Shown: positions 1 through 13,164, counted from the first letter of the stretch. The stretch: 64,000 bases of DNA from Loripinus fragilis (GCA_964019695.1 OZ026516.1:101556368-101620367); one strand, 5' to 3'. Numbers and translations: made by a program. Notes: a model not told the origin generated them from the sequence alone.

Positions 1-958
1 CAACATACACAATATGCTACCTAGGTAGTATTATGATAATGGGAGCATATTGTGTAGGTAAGGTACACAATATGCTACCTTGGTAGTATTATGATAATTG
101 GAGCATATTGTGTAGGTAAGATACACAATATGCTACAGTAATTCATTTACAATTTTGGGCTTATGGGTCCTGGGACTCGCTGTTTCCAATATCAATGAGT
201 CCCAGCTGCAAACTTATGAGTCCAAAACACTATTTTTAATACAAAGTCTGCAATACTATTGCATCCCGGGACTCACTGGGACTCGCTGAAATAAAAACTG
301 ATGCGCAAAAGATGCAGGATGCGCAGGTAACAAAATCACTGATGCTACCTCGGTAGTATTATGATAATGAGCGCATATTGTGTAGGTAAGTACACAATAT
401 GCTTCCTTGGTTATAGTATGATAATGGGAGCATATTGTGTAGGTAAGGTACACAATATGATACCTCGGTACTATTATGATAATGGGAGCATATTGTGTAG
501 GTAAGGTACACAATATGCTTGCTACCTTGGTAGTATTATGATAATGGGAGCATATTGTGTAATTTGGTCACACAAAATGCTACCTTAGTAGTTTTATGAT
601 ATTTGGAGCATATTGTGTAGGTAAGATACATAATATGCTACCTTAGTAGTATTATGATATTTTGAGCATATTGTGTAGGTAAGGTACACAATATGCTACC
701 TCGGTAGTATTATGATATATGGAGCATTTTGTGCAGATAAGGTACACAATATGCTACCTAGTTTTTTATGATAATGGGAGCATATTGTGTAGGTAAGGTA
801 CAAAATAAGCTTGCTACCTTGGTAGTATTATGAAAATGGAATAGTATTATGAGGATTTGAGCATATTGTGTAGGTTAAGGTACACAATATGCTACCTTGG
901 TAGTATGATAATGTAAGCAAATTATGTAGGTAAGGTACACAATATGCTGCGAGCATAT
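1..958. repeat. 58-bp tandem satellite with ACACAATATGCT/AGCATATTGTGT arms
   Basis: About 13 imperfect copies of a roughly 58-bp unit: ACACAATATGCTACC, TTGGTAGTATTATGATAAT, GGAGCATATTGTGTAGGTA. The first 12 bases and the AGCATATTGTGT segment are reverse complements, so every unit can fold. The array is broken at about 133-345 by unrelated sequence carrying two GGGACTCGCTG motifs. It continues off the left edge. Confidence 0.9.
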
Positions 959-1084
959 AACGCACAACAGCAGATTTTCCTTACTTTTGATGTCCGATAA
1001 CTGGTTTGTGCAGTCCGTGAACCCAATCAGTCAGACCACGTGATTAGCCACCTTAAAGTAAATCTACACTTTTCCCCCTTTAAT

Positions 1085-1560
1085 TTGATCTAGTGTGGGT
1101 GATCTTTGACATTTGTACTTTCAGTGTGCTATACACTTCATTCTGATCTTCAACATGATTGATTTCAGAAAAAAATGTTTTATCTTTTGACCCACCCCCG
1201 AAGTCGCGGTGTGTCTTCTGGAACAATACTTGCTACCATTTTGCTGCATGCGTAAGTCCCTTCTATTTGATATGCAGCATGACCATATTCAATAAATGAA
1301 TATTTGACCTTTTGCCACTACCCAAGGGGTTAGGGTGTATGTAAGGACAGAATGCTTGTTTTCAAGGTGCTCTACGAAACATGACTAATTTCAAGGTGAA
1401 AATGCGTTGACCTTTTGACCCCCTTCCTCAGTGGTCAATGGTGTCTCTTCGTGCTAAATAATTGCTATCTTGTTGCTGTCATGTGCTGTTCCCTTAATTT
1501 TATATGCAGCATGACAATATTCAGAATAAGTTTCATTTTGGACTCGCCCCATCCCCTTAA
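1085..1560. repeat. Ancient two-copy duplication with CTTTTGACCC and TATGCAGCATGACAATATTC
   Basis: Two diverged copies about 230 bp apart share a TCTTTTGACCCAC block, a GTGTCTTC block, and ATGCAGCATGACCATATTCA, in that order (around 1180-1290 and 1410-1520). The rest of 960-1915 has no coding potential or other structure I can name. Confidence 0.6.
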
Positions 1561-1914
1561 TCTACCCAGGGGATCGGACCCAGGCATCCAATCAAATATC
1601 CAGTCTGATATATTTCATATCTATTGTTGTTTTTTATCTGTCTGCATACAAAGTTTCGATAATAATATTGAAAATTGACTAAGTTATTGCCAAATTAATG
1701 TATTTGACCCTGCCTAAAGATTCAAGTGGGCGGGGTCATTATTTTTACATTTTACACCGTCTTACTTATCTACAGGCTTTTTATACATAATAGCTTTGGG
1801 GAGATGTTCAGATCATTACTCTAAGAAAGCCATTACAACTTTTGCATTATAAGTGCCAGAGCAATAATGAGTTTATCAGTTGATTTTGACGAAACTTATA
1901 CGATATAGGACTGT

Positions 1915-2218
1915 CATGCGCGGAGCCAGGAATTTTCGTCAGGGGGGGGGGGGGGGGGGGGTCCAGGCCAATCTGACAAAAAAGCTCTGACAACCTTTTT
2001 TGTTTAGTCCTCAGCTTATTTTACAGTCGCAAATGGTTAATTTCAAAGAAAATTATCATTTTTCAAGTTCCTGAGGGGGTCCAACACTTTCCAGGGGGGG
2101 TCCAACTTTTTCCGGGGTGGGGGGGGGGGTTCCAATTGCTTATTCCTATAGAAAATATATAACTTGTGATTTTCCGGGGGAGGTCCAGACCCCCCTGCCC
2201 CCCCTCTGGATCCGCATT
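1915..2218. mobile_element. GGATCC-palindrome MITE with G/C homopolymers (copy 1)
   Basis: Ends in GCGCGGAGCCAGG on the left and CTCTGGATCCGC on the right, which are inverted copies of each other. Next to them are a run of about 20 G (1941-1960) and CCCCCCTGCCCCCCCTC. Inside are repeated GGGGTCCAAC segments. Same family as the elements at 15575, 16165, 59878, 60846 and 62223, but lacking their central palindrome. Confidence 0.7.
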
Positions 2219-2261
2219 TGGGACTGTCCATGGTACTATCCATTCATGCAGAGAATGCATC

Positions 2262-2503
2262 AAATCTGACTAATAGGTACTTAGGTATGTTTCTGGAAGG
2301 ACAGGTGGACAGACAGACAGACGGGTGCACAGACGGCCGACGCCAAAACAATATCCCTCCGACTTCATCGGGGGGAAACCAGTACTGAGCACAGGATATT
2401 TAGTGTCATGTTCAAGAACATAACGCAGTGCTTCAGGTGAGGCTCGAACCCGCAACCCATCGATATCGGGTCAAGCACTCTATCACGACTGCGCTCCTCA
2501 GCT
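2262..2503 (-). mobile_element. tRNA-derived SINE, minus orientation
   Basis: On the minus strand the head resembles a tRNA: AGCGCAGTCGTGATAGAG (A-box region), CTTGACCCGATATCGATGG (anticodon-like arm) and GGGTTCGAGCC (B box), at about 2500-2430. The same head occurs at 55085-55190, so it is a dispersed repeat and not a tRNA gene. The body (2262-2430) contains a GACAGACAGACAG tract. Confidence 0.7.
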
Positions 2504-2504
2504 A

Positions 2505-2640
2505 GGGAGCATATTGTGTAGGTATGATACATGTCCTACACAATATGCTCCCGATTTAAGGGGGATCATATTGTGTATGCAGGGTACACAATATGCACCT
2601 CGAGAGAGCATATTGTGTATGGAGCATTTTGTGGCTCTAC
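2505..2640. repeat. Orphan block of the window-start satellite
   Basis: Five to six copies of the GAGCATATTGTGTA and ACACAATATGC arms seen at 1-958, in alternating orientation and with shorter spacers. It directly abuts the tRNA-like end of a SINE. Confidence 0.75.
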
Positions 2641-2894
2641 AACGCATGTCAAAAGAAAATGTCGCTCGATCGTCATGGCCGTATAAAAATCGGAAAACCG
2701 GGTACATGTAGTTTACATATCGTTACGGGAATTTGAATGAAAATATGCGCTGTACACCCGTGATAAGTTAGCAGAAAGTATTCGCATTCCGACGAGGATT
2801 CCTGTCCAAGTTCTGGATGAAAAAGAACAAGAAGTTATAAATATGGATGCGACGGATAGCGCTAGATCTCGAGATCAAAAGACGGATACCAGAA

Positions 2895-3120
2895 AGTAAG
2901 CGTCAATCACAACAAAAGTCGTCTGTTGTTGTAGTCTGCTGAAATGTTTTAGAAGCCTTTTCGTCCAACAGTGTCAACCCAGATCAGACTGCTCCTCTGA
3001 TCTGGGTCTACACTGTTTGCCCCTATACTTACATTAGTCAAAAAGTGTTAGCAAAAAAATGCAGCTGATGATTTAAGCAGATAGCATTTTCAGACTAATT
3101 TTTGCCGGCGCTTATAAGGG
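2895..3120. mobile_element. TTAA-flanked MITE (piggyBac-like family A), left-truncated
   Basis: Matches the intact copy at 33537-33776: CAATCACAACAAAAGTCGTC, then CCCAGATCAGACTGCTCC with a short hairpin, then right end GGCGCTTATAAGGG followed by TTAA (3121-3124). The left terminal CCCTTAATGCGC is missing. Confidence 0.7.
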
Positions 3121-3149
3121 TTAACTCGGAACGAAGATGAGGGTGATCA

Positions 3150-3376
3150 GCTATGCAAAAAAGATTGTAGTCAGTAAAAAGTTTATCACAGTAAATGTCG
3201 TCTGCTTTTGTCGGCTGTCTAAATGCTTAAGAAGCCTCTCAGTCAAACAGTGTAGAACCAGATTAGTTTTTTCTTTATTATACTTGAGTTATTCAATAAT
3301 GTTAGCAATTATATGCAGCAGCATGCGACGTAAATAGACGACATTTTCAAATTCATTTATTTTCGGGGCGTAAGGG
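3150..3376. mobile_element. TTAA-flanked MITE family A, diverged copy
   Basis: Shares GTCGTCTGCTTTTG, TTAAGAAGCCTCT, AACAGTGTAGAACCAGAT and the right end GGCGTAAGGG followed by TTAA (3377-3380). The central palindrome has decayed. Confidence 0.6.
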
Positions 3377-3489
3377 TTAAATTGCACTATTAAAAAAAAT
3401 TAAACCAAAAGGAAACATTGATCCATGATGATACTTCAAAGAAGCTTTGCCAGTAACTTTGCCATTGGGCAAAATAAATGCCATTACAA

Positions 3490-5272
3490 TTACCGTTATA
3501 TCAGTGGACAGCTGCCACATTCTGAATGAACAACTATCACTATCTTAGTGAACAGCTCCCATGTTCTTAATATATATCTCCATTATCTTGGCGAACAGCT
3601 GCCACATTTGAATGAGCAGCTACAATTATCTTAGTGAAGAGCTGCCACATTCTGAATGAATAACTACCATTTTCGAAGTAAATAGCTGCCACACTCTTAA
3701 TAAACAACTCCCATTATCTTATTGAATAGCTGTCATATTATTAATGAAAAACTCCCATTTTCTAAGTGAACAGCTGCCACATTCTTAATGAACAACTATC
3801 ATTAGCTTATTGAACTACTGCTGCAGTATTAATGAAAGACTACCATTAACTAAGTGAACAGCTGTCACATTCTTAATGAACAACTACCATTAACTTATTG
3901 AAATACTGCCACGGTATTAATGCAAGACTGCCATTAACTAAGTGCACAGCTGCCACATTCTTAATTAACAACTACCATTAGCTTATTGAACTACTGCTAC
4001 AGTATTAATGAAAGACTACCATTATTTAAGTGCACAGCTGCCACATTCTAAATGAACATTTACCATTAGCTTATTGAACTACTGCTACAGTATTAATGAA
4101 AGACTACCATTATTTAAGTGCACAGATGCCACATTCTTAATGAACAACTACCATTAACTTATTGAACTACTGCCACGGTATTAATGAAAGACTACCATTA
4201 ACTAAGTGCACTGCTGCCACATTCTTAATGAACAACTACCATAAGCTTATTGAACTACTGCTACAGTATTAATGAAAGACTACCATAATTTAAGTGCACA
4301 GCTGCCACATTCTAAATGAACATCTACCATTAGCTTATTGAACTACTGCTACAGTATTAATGAAAGACTACCATTATTTAAGTGAACAGCTGCCACATTC
4401 TTAATGAACTACTACCATTAGCTTATTGAACTACTGCCACGGTAATAATGAAAGACACCATTGACTAAGTGCACAGCTGCCACATTCTTAATGAACAACT
4501 ACCATTAGCTTATTGAACTACCGCTACAGTATTAATAAAAGACTATCATTTACTAAGTGCACAGCTGCCACATTCTTAAAGAACTACTACCATTAGCTTA
4601 TTGAACTACTGCCACAGTATTAATGAAAGACTACCATTAACTAAGTGCACAGCTGCCATATTCTTACTAAACAACAACCGTCATCTTATTTAACAGCTGC
4701 CATAGTCTTGATGAACAACTACACTTTTCTTAGTGAACAGATGCCACACTCCTAATGAACAACTTTCATTATCTTAGTAGAATCTGCCACACTCATAATT
4801 AATGAACAACTTCCAATATCTTATTGAACAGTGACGATTATCTTTCTGAAGAGCTGCCACACTCTTAATGACCAACTACGACTATTTTGGTGAACAGCTG
4901 GCACCTTCTTAATGAACAACTATCATTATCTTACTAATAGCTGCTACACTAATAATAAACAACTATCATTATCTTAATGAACAACTACGATTATCTTTGT
5001 GTACAGCTGCCACACTCTAAATGAAAAAACTACAATTAAACAGCTACCACACTCATGATGAACAACTACCATTATTTAGTAAACAACAGCCATTATCTTC
5101 GTGAACAGTTGCAACATTCTTAATGAACAACTACCATTATTTAAGTGAACAGCTGCCACATTCTTAATGAATATCTACCATTATATTTGTGAACAGCTGG
5201 CACATTCTGAATGAACAACTACCGTTATATTGGTGAACGGCTGCAATACTCTAAATGAGCATCTACCATTAT
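3490..5272. repeat. 44-bp minisatellite, left block
   Basis: Tandem array of a 44-bp unit built from two related 22-bp halves: CTTAGTGAACAGCTGCCACA and CTTAATGAACAACTACCATT, each plus two bases. From about 3780 to 4700 alternate units differ systematically (GCTTATTGAACTACTGC version), giving an 88-bp higher-order repeat. Almost every unit has the palindrome CAGCTG. Chance frames through the array are not genes. Confidence 0.95.
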
Positions 5273-6865
5273 CAGAGTTGGGGTAATTAAAATTGTAATT
5301 GTAATTAATTGCAATTTAATTACATTTTCTAAAGTAATTGCATGTAATTGTAATTAAGACATTTCTTTAATTACTGTAATTGAATGTAATTAATTACATG
5401 GCCAAAATGGGAGTAATTAACAATTACTTTCAATTACTTTTTAATTACATGTACTTTTCAGATCAGTTATGGACTTCAGTTACTAAAGATTATCATAGTT
5501 ACTTAAAATGCTGCTAAATGAATTGTTCTTGGCCTTTGTAAATGCATCTATCATTTGCTGTACTAGTTGAATGCAACATGAAACAAAAGAGAATTGGGAC
5601 TAGTCATGCTAGTATCTATAGACATAAAATAGAATATAGCAATTTTACAGAAGACTCAGACTGTATGTTACTTCTTCTATTCCTTTTTAAGCAAATTATT
5701 TATTCTTTGTTCATCTGCTTATAAAAGATATGGCTTTGTGACAATCAACCTTTAATAGTAAAGTGACCAAAACAATACAAAAACAAAGAAGGTGTGAAAA
5801 TCTCAACAATAGTATTTATTCAGACAATAGTGTTGGTTAGTGAATTGACTCCTTGAAGGCATTTTGTTAAATTTTCACATCTAGGATCAACACACTCATA
5901 TGCTAAGGTGCATGCCCCAATCTATCCACTACTCTATTTAAAGCCCTTAAACTGCTCATTTGCCATTTTCAATAAAAATAATAATAAAAAATAATACTCA
6001 TAAAATTAATAATCATAAAATGTGATTCAGAAAATTAAATTGAAATTTACTCATTCAGCGAACCTGGGGCCCATCATTGTTAATAAAAAAACAAAAAATA
6101 AAAATAAAATAGATGTTCCAGTGGTGACTGAACTAGCGACCTTTTGCTTGTCAAGCCAGCATTTCAACAGGCTAGTAATATTTTAGTTTGTCACTATCTG
6201 ATATTCCTTTTGTACTTTTTTGCCAACTTTCAGAACTCATAGGGCCACACAGATTTTTTATCAGCACTTTTTGAAAACGGTTATTCTCCGGCATTTAAGC
6301 TAGCTTTACAAAATAATTTCCATGGTTTATCGTCCACAGTTGTAAGACTTTTTTCAAGCCAATGTGTATTCCTGAACTTTGTTCTGTAATTATCAACTTG
6401 TTTGAGAACTTTGGCAATTTATCCCACCCCCTCTACCCCAAGCAAAAAATAATAATAGTTTCTGTATTTTCTCTTGTGTGATCATGTCCTCAATCACAAA
6501 ATACAACAACTGATTTTGTACATTTCATTTCTTTTAAGTTGCATCACTTGACAATAAGTTGATACAAGAGGAAAAAATAAGATCAACCTAATAGACATAT
6601 ATTGAATTTAGAATATCAAGGTTGCTCAGACTTTTTAGGAGATTTTGACTCATTTCAAATATCTCTGAAATTAAAATCTGATGAAGCTCTCTTAGGGTCA
6701 GTGAAATGTAATTGTAATGTAATTAATTACATTTGGCAAAGTAATTGTATGTAATTAATTACTTTGCTCAAAAGCCATGTAATTGTAATTGTAATTTAAT
6801 TGAATGATTTCCAAAGTAATTGTATGTAATTAATTACTTTTTCAAAGTAATTGACCCCAAGTCTG
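5273..6865. mobile_element. Non-autonomous hAT-like transposon, 1593 bp
   Basis: Inserted in the 44-bp minisatellite. Flanked by a perfect 8-bp direct repeat ACCATTAT (5265-5272 and 6866-6873). Ends are inverted: left CAGAGTTGGGGTAATTA, right complement CAGACTTGGGGTCAATTA. Eight-base duplication and CAGxxTTGGGG ends are typical of hAT elements. Both subterminal regions (about 5285-5450 and 6700-6860) are packed with GTAATTGTAATTAATTAC-like motifs in both orientations. The interior (5460-6690) is AT-rich. Its only longer frame, 60 codons at 5542-5724, shows no transposase motif, so it must rely on an enzyme supplied elsewhere. A weak tRNA-like stretch lies at about 6115-6180. Confidence 0.85.
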
Positions 6866-9800
6866 ACCATTATCTTAGTGAACAGCAGCCACATTCTACA
6901 TAAACAACCATCATTATCTTAGATAATTTCTGTCACACTCTTAATGAACAACTACCATTATCTTGGTGAACAGTTGCCACATTCTGAAAGAATAGCAACC
7001 ATTATCTTAGAGAACAACTACCATTATCTTAGTGAACAGCTGTTACACTCTTGATGAACAACTACCATTATCCTTGGGAATAGCTGGCACATTCTTAATG
7101 AACAGATACCATTATCTTAGCAAACATCTATTTTTATCTTAGCGAACAACTCCCATTATCTTATTGAATAGCAACCATTATCTAGGCTAACATACAGTTA
7201 CCACACTCTAAATGCACAACTATCATTATCTAAGCGAACAGTTATCATTATCTTAGCAAACAACTACAATTATCATAACGAACAACTAACATTATACTAG
7301 TGAAAAGCTACCACATTCTTAATGAACAACTACCATGTCTTAGTGAAAAGCTGCCACATGTTTAATGAACAACTACCATTATCTTATCGAACAGCTGCGA
7401 CATTCTTGATAAATAACTTCCATTTTCTTAGTTAAAAGCTGTCACATTCTGAATAAACAACTACCATTTTCTTAGTGGCAAGCTGCCACATTCTTAATGA
7501 GCAACTACTATTATCTAATCGAACAGCTGCGACAATCTTAATGAACAACTACCATTACCTTATCGAACAGCTGCGACATTCTTAATAAACAATTACCATT
7601 TTCTTAGTTAAAAGCTGCGACATTCTGAATGAACAACTACCATTATCTTACTGAACAGCTGCAACATTCTTAATGAGCAACTACTATTATCTAATCGAAC
7701 AGCTGCGACAATCTTAATGAACGACTACCATTATCTTATCGAACAGGTACCACACTCTTAATGACTGAATATCATTACCTCACTCTTAATATACGACTAG
7801 CAGTATCTTAACGAACAGTTACAACACTGTTTATGAACAGCTACCAATATCTTAGCGAACAGTTACCTCACTCTTAATGAACGACTAGCAGTATCTTAAT
7901 GAACAAGTACCGCACTCTTAAAACATAACTATCATTATTTTAGAGAACAGTTACCTCACTCTTAATGAAGGGCTACCATCGTCTTAACGAACAGTTACTA
8001 CATTCTGGATGAAAAAACTACCAAAATCAATGTGAACAGCTTCCACAATCTTAGTGAACAACTACCATTATCTTAGCGACCAGTTACTTCGCTCTTAATG
8101 AACGACTACCATTATCTTAACAAACAGCTACCGCATTCTTAATGAACACATTTCATTATCTTAGCGAACAGTTACCTCACTCTTCAGTAACGACTAGCAG
8201 TATCTTAACGAACAAATACCACATTCTTAATGAACATCTAATACTATCTTATATAACAGCTGTCATATTCTGAATGAAAATCTACCATTATCTTAGTGAC
8301 GAGCTGTCGTATTCTTAATGAACAACTACCATTATCTTTGTGAACAGCTGCCACATTCTCAACTAACATTTACCATTATCTTATTAATAATCTGCCATAT
8401 TCTGAATGAACAACTACAATTTTCAATGTGAACAACTTTCACAATCTTTAAGAACAACTTCAATTTTCTTAGTGATCAGCTACCACATTCTAAATGAACA
8501 ACTACCATTATCTTAGTGGACAGCTTCCACATTCTGAATGAACATCTACCATTATCGTAGTGGACAGATGCCACATTCTGAACTAACATCTAACAATATA
8601 TTAGTGAAAAGCTGTCAGAATCTGAATGAACAACTACCATTATCTTGGTGAACAGCTGCCGCATTCTAAACTAACATCTACAATTATCTAAGTGAAAAAC
8701 TGCCAGATTCTGAATGAACAACTACCATCATCTGAGTGAACAGCTGCCACATTCTGAATGAACAACTACCATTATCTTGGTGAACAGCTGCCACATTCTG
8801 AACTAACATCTACCATTATATAAGTGAAAAGCTGTCAGAATCTGAAAGAAAAATTGCCATTATCTAAGTGGACAGCTGCCATTTTCTGTATGGACAATTA
8901 TCAATGTAAACAGCTTTCACAATCTTTATGAACTACCATTTTCTTAGTGAACAGCTGCCACATTCTATATGAGCAGCTTTCGTTATTTTTATTGAACAGC
9001 TTCCACAATCTGAATGAACAACTACCATTATCTAAGTGAAGAACCACAATTATTTTAGAGAATAGCTGCCGCATTCTTAATAAACAATTATCATTATCTT
9101 AGAAAACAATTACCATTATCTTAGTGAACAATTACCATTATCTTAGTGACCAATTACAATTATCTTAGTAAACAACTGCCACATTCTTAATGAACAAATA
9201 CTATTATCTTAATGAACAACCACCGAAAGCTTAGAGGATAGCTGTCACACTCTTAATGAACAACTAGTATTATCTTGTTGAACAGCTACCACACTGATAA
9301 ACTCTTAATAAACAACCACCATTATCTAAGTGAACAGCTGTCACATTCTTAATGAACAACTACCATTATCTTAGTGAACAGCTGTAACATTCGTTATGAA
9401 CAACGACCATTATCTTAATGGACAGCAGGATTATCTTACGCGAACAACCATCATTATCTTAAATATTATCTGTCACACTCTCAGTGAACAACTGCCATTA
9501 TCTTGGTGAACAACTACCATTATCTAAGTGAATAGTTACCTCACTTTTAATGAATGACTACCATTGTCTTAATGAACAGCTACCACACTCTTAATGAACA
9601 AATATTATTATCTCATCGAACTGTTACCTCACTCTTAACAAACGACTAGCAGTATTCTAACGAACAGTTACCATATTCTTAATGAACATCTACCATTATA
9701 TGCTGTCACATATATGGAATGAACAACTAACATTATCTTGGTGAAAAGTTGCTGCATTCTGAATGAGCATCTACCATTATCTTAGTGAAGAGCTGTCGTA

Positions 9801-12702
9801 TTCTTAATGAACAACTACCATTATCTAAGTGAACAGCTGCCACATTCTGTATGAACAGCTACCATTATTTTAATGAACAGTCACTATATTATCTTAGAAA
9901 ATAGCTGACGCACTCTTGATAATATACTACCATCATCTGAGTGGATAGCTGTCATATTCTTAATGAACATTTACCATTATCTTAGTTACGAGCTGTGAAC
10001 AACTACCATTATCTTAGTGAACAGCTGCCGAGCTACCACACCTTGAATGCACAACTATCATTATCCAAGCGAACAGCTACCAATTTCTCAGCAAACAGCT
10101 ACACTTATCTTACAAACAACTACTATTGTCTTAGTGGACAGTTGTCTTATTCTAAGTGACAACTACCATTATCTTAGAGAACAGCTGCGACATTTTTCAT
10201 GAACAACTACCATTATCATTATAGTAAATAGCTGCGACATTCTAAATGAACAACTTCTATTTTTAGTGAACATTTGACATATTCTTAATGAACAACACCG
10301 TTATCTTAGTGAACAACTGCGACATTTTAATGAACGGCTACCACTATCTTGATATACAGCTGCCATATTCTTAATGAACACCTTCCAATTACTCAGTGAA
10401 CAGCTGCCGCGTTCTGAATGAATAACTACCGTTATCTTAGTAAAAACTGTCACATTCTGATGGAACAACTACCATTATATTAGTGAACAGCTGCCATACT
10501 CTTAATGCACAACTGCCATTATCCTAGAGAGTAGCTGCGACATTATTCCACTTTCTTAGTTAACAACTGCCACACTCTTTATAACAACGACGATTATCTT
10601 AGTGAACAACTGCCACACTCTTAATGAACAACTAACAATATCTTAGTGAACATGCGCGACAATCTTAATGAACACTTTCCATTATCTTAGTGAACAGCTC
10701 TACAACATTCTGAATGAAAAACTTTCATTTTCTTAACGAACAGCTGCCAGTGTACACTCATTAATGCACAACTTCCATTGTCTTAGAGAACATTTACCTA
10801 ACTCTTAATGAACAACTAACATTATCTTAGTGAACAGCTGCCACATTCTTAATGAACAAATTTCATCATCTTAGTGAACAGCTGCAGCATTCTGAATGAA
10901 GAACTACCATTATATTAGCGAACGGCTGCCACAGTAAGCTGCACAACTTCCATTGTCTAAGAGAACAGTTACCTCACTCTAAATGAAAACTACAATTATC
11001 TCAGTGAACAGCTGCGACATTCTTAATGAACAACTACCATAATCTTAGTGAGCAGCTGCGACAATCTTTATAAACAACTCTCATTATCTGAGTGAACAGC
11101 TGCCACATTCTTAATGAACAACTACAATTTTCTAAGTGAGCGGCTGAAACATTCTGAATAAACATCTTCCATTTTCTTAGTGAACAGCTGCCACATTCTG
11201 AATGAACAACTTCCATTATTTTAGTGAACAGCTGCCACAATCTGAATGAACAACTACCATTATCGTAATGAACAGCTGCAACATTCTTAATGAACAACTA
11301 CCATTATCATAGTGAATAGCTGCAACATTCTAAATAAATAACTTCTATTTTAGTGAACATTTTACACACTCTTAATGAACAACTACCATTATCTAAGTGA
11401 ACAACTTCCATTATTTTAGTGAACAACTGCAACATTCTTAATGAACAACTTCCATTTTCTTAGTGAACAGCTATCTCACTCTTAACGAACAACTTACGTT
11501 ATTTAAGTGAACAGCTGCCACAATCTGAATGAACAACTACCATTATCTTAATGAACAGCTGCAACATTCTTAATGAACAACTTCCATTTTCTTAGTGAAC
11601 AGCTGTCTCACTCTTAATGAACAACTTCCAATATTTTAGTGAACAGCTGCCACAATCTGAATGAACAACTACAATTATCTTAATGAACAGCTGCCGCATT
11701 CTTAATGAAACAACTTCCATTTTCTAAGTGAACATCTGTCTCACTCTTAATGAACAACTTCCATTATTTTAGTGAACAGCTGCCACAATCTGAATGAACA
11801 ACTACAATTATCTTAATGAACAGCTGCCGCATTCTTAATGAAACAACTTCCATTTTCTAAGTGAACATCTGTCTCACTCTTAATGAACAACTTCCATTAT
11901 TTTAGTGAACAGCTGCCACAATCTGAATAAACAACTACCATTATCTTAATGAACAGCTGCAACATTCTTAATGAACAACTTCCATTTTCTTAGGGAACAG
12001 CTGTCTCACTCTTAACGAACAGCTTCCATTATTTTAGTGAACAGCTGCCACAATCTGAATGAACAACAACCATTATCTTAATGATCAGCTGCAAAATTCT
12101 TAATGAACAACTCCCATTTTCATAGTGAGCAGCTGTCTCACTCTTAATGAACAACTTCCAATATTTTAGTGAACAGCTGCCACAATCTGAATGAACAACA
12201 ACCATTATCGTAATGAACAGCTGCAACATTCTTAATGAACAACTTCCATTTTCTTAGTAAACAGCTGCAACAATCTGAATGAACAACATCCATTATCGTA
12301 ATGAACAGCTGCAACATTCTTAATGAACAACTTCCATTTTCTTAGTAAACAGCTGCCACAATCTGAAATAACAACTACCATTATCTTAATGAACAGCTGT
12401 CTCACTCTTAATGAACAACTACAATTATCTTAATGAACAGCTGCAATACTCTTAGTGAACAACAACCATTATCTTAATGAAGAGCTGCCACACTCTTTAT
12501 GAACGACTACCATCATTTTAACGAACAGTTACCACGATCTTAATGTACAACTCTCATTATATTAGCGAATTATTAAAAATATTATGGAGAATAAGCAAAC
12601 AGCTAACACCCACTTAGCGAACAACTACATTTGTTGTTTTCAAACCCTACCATGCTCTTAACGAACAACAGTTCCTCTGATAACCAAACTACTACCATTC
12701 CT
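6866..12702. repeat. 44-bp minisatellite, right block
   Basis: Continuation of the 3490-5272 array after an inserted hAT-like element. From about 11430 to 12410 three 44-bp variants (GTCTCACTCT, CCACAATCTG and CAACATTCTT types) rotate in order. The GTCTCACTCT marker recurs at 11603, 11736, 11869, 12001 and 12133, a 132-bp higher-order period. Two longer minus-strand frames (11034-11297 and 12029-12229) are repeat read-throughs. The right end decays from about 12550 and stops at a Harbinger-like MITE. Confidence 0.95.
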
Positions 12703-12705
12703 TTA

Positions 12706-13144
12706 GGTGCACTTCGAATCGAACTAAAGTTCCAACTATAGTTATTACGTAATAGGTGTGCGCGCACGTTTACATCCGAACGGCTGCAGTTGGAACTTTA
12801 GTTGGTTGTCAAGTAAACAAAGTGAATAGCCTTGCATGCCCCCTTTCAATGCTTCATTGCAGACAAAAATGATATTCATATACTGCATTAACAATTACGA
12901 ATAAATAGGACCGTGAAAAGAGCACAGCGAGTACTTATTTTCTAAAACAAACTATTTTGTGGCTACTGACAGATCTTGAACCCATGTTGTTTGATAGGGC
13001 TGGAGGAGGGAACCAGACAATCTACTAGAGTAACGGTATTCTGACCCACCGTTGATCTCTAGTAGGACTATAGTAGCGACTATCGATGTTCGAATCAAAC
13101 TTTAGTTACTATAGTAGGAACTATAGTTCGATTCGAAGTGTGCC
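12706..13144. mobile_element. Harbinger-like MITE, 439 bp, TTA target duplication
   Basis: Ends are inverted: GGTGCACTTCGAATCGAAC on the left and, complemented, GGCACACTTCGAATCGAAC on the right. The element is flanked by TTA at 12703-12705 and 13145-13147. A 3-bp TTA/TAA duplication with G-starting ends is the PIF/Harbinger pattern. Subterminal copies of ACTATAGTT occur in both orientations. No coding capacity. A related fragment is at 19790-19905. Confidence 0.7.
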
Positions 13145-13164
13145 TTATTCTTGGCTGAAACTTA

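Noticed and set aside
5542..5724. Possible hAT transposase remnant inside the 5273-6865 element
   Set aside because: No RxxDxxG/hATC or zinc-finger-like residues seen; frame is short and AT-driven.
11034..12229. Cysteine-containing repetitive frames on the minus strand (11034-11297, 12029-12229)
   Set aside because: They are read-throughs of the 44-bp minisatellite; 132 bases is a multiple of three, so the frame stays open by periodicity alone.
3490..12702. CRISPR array
   Set aside because: Repeats are contiguous with no unique spacers, and the host is an animal.
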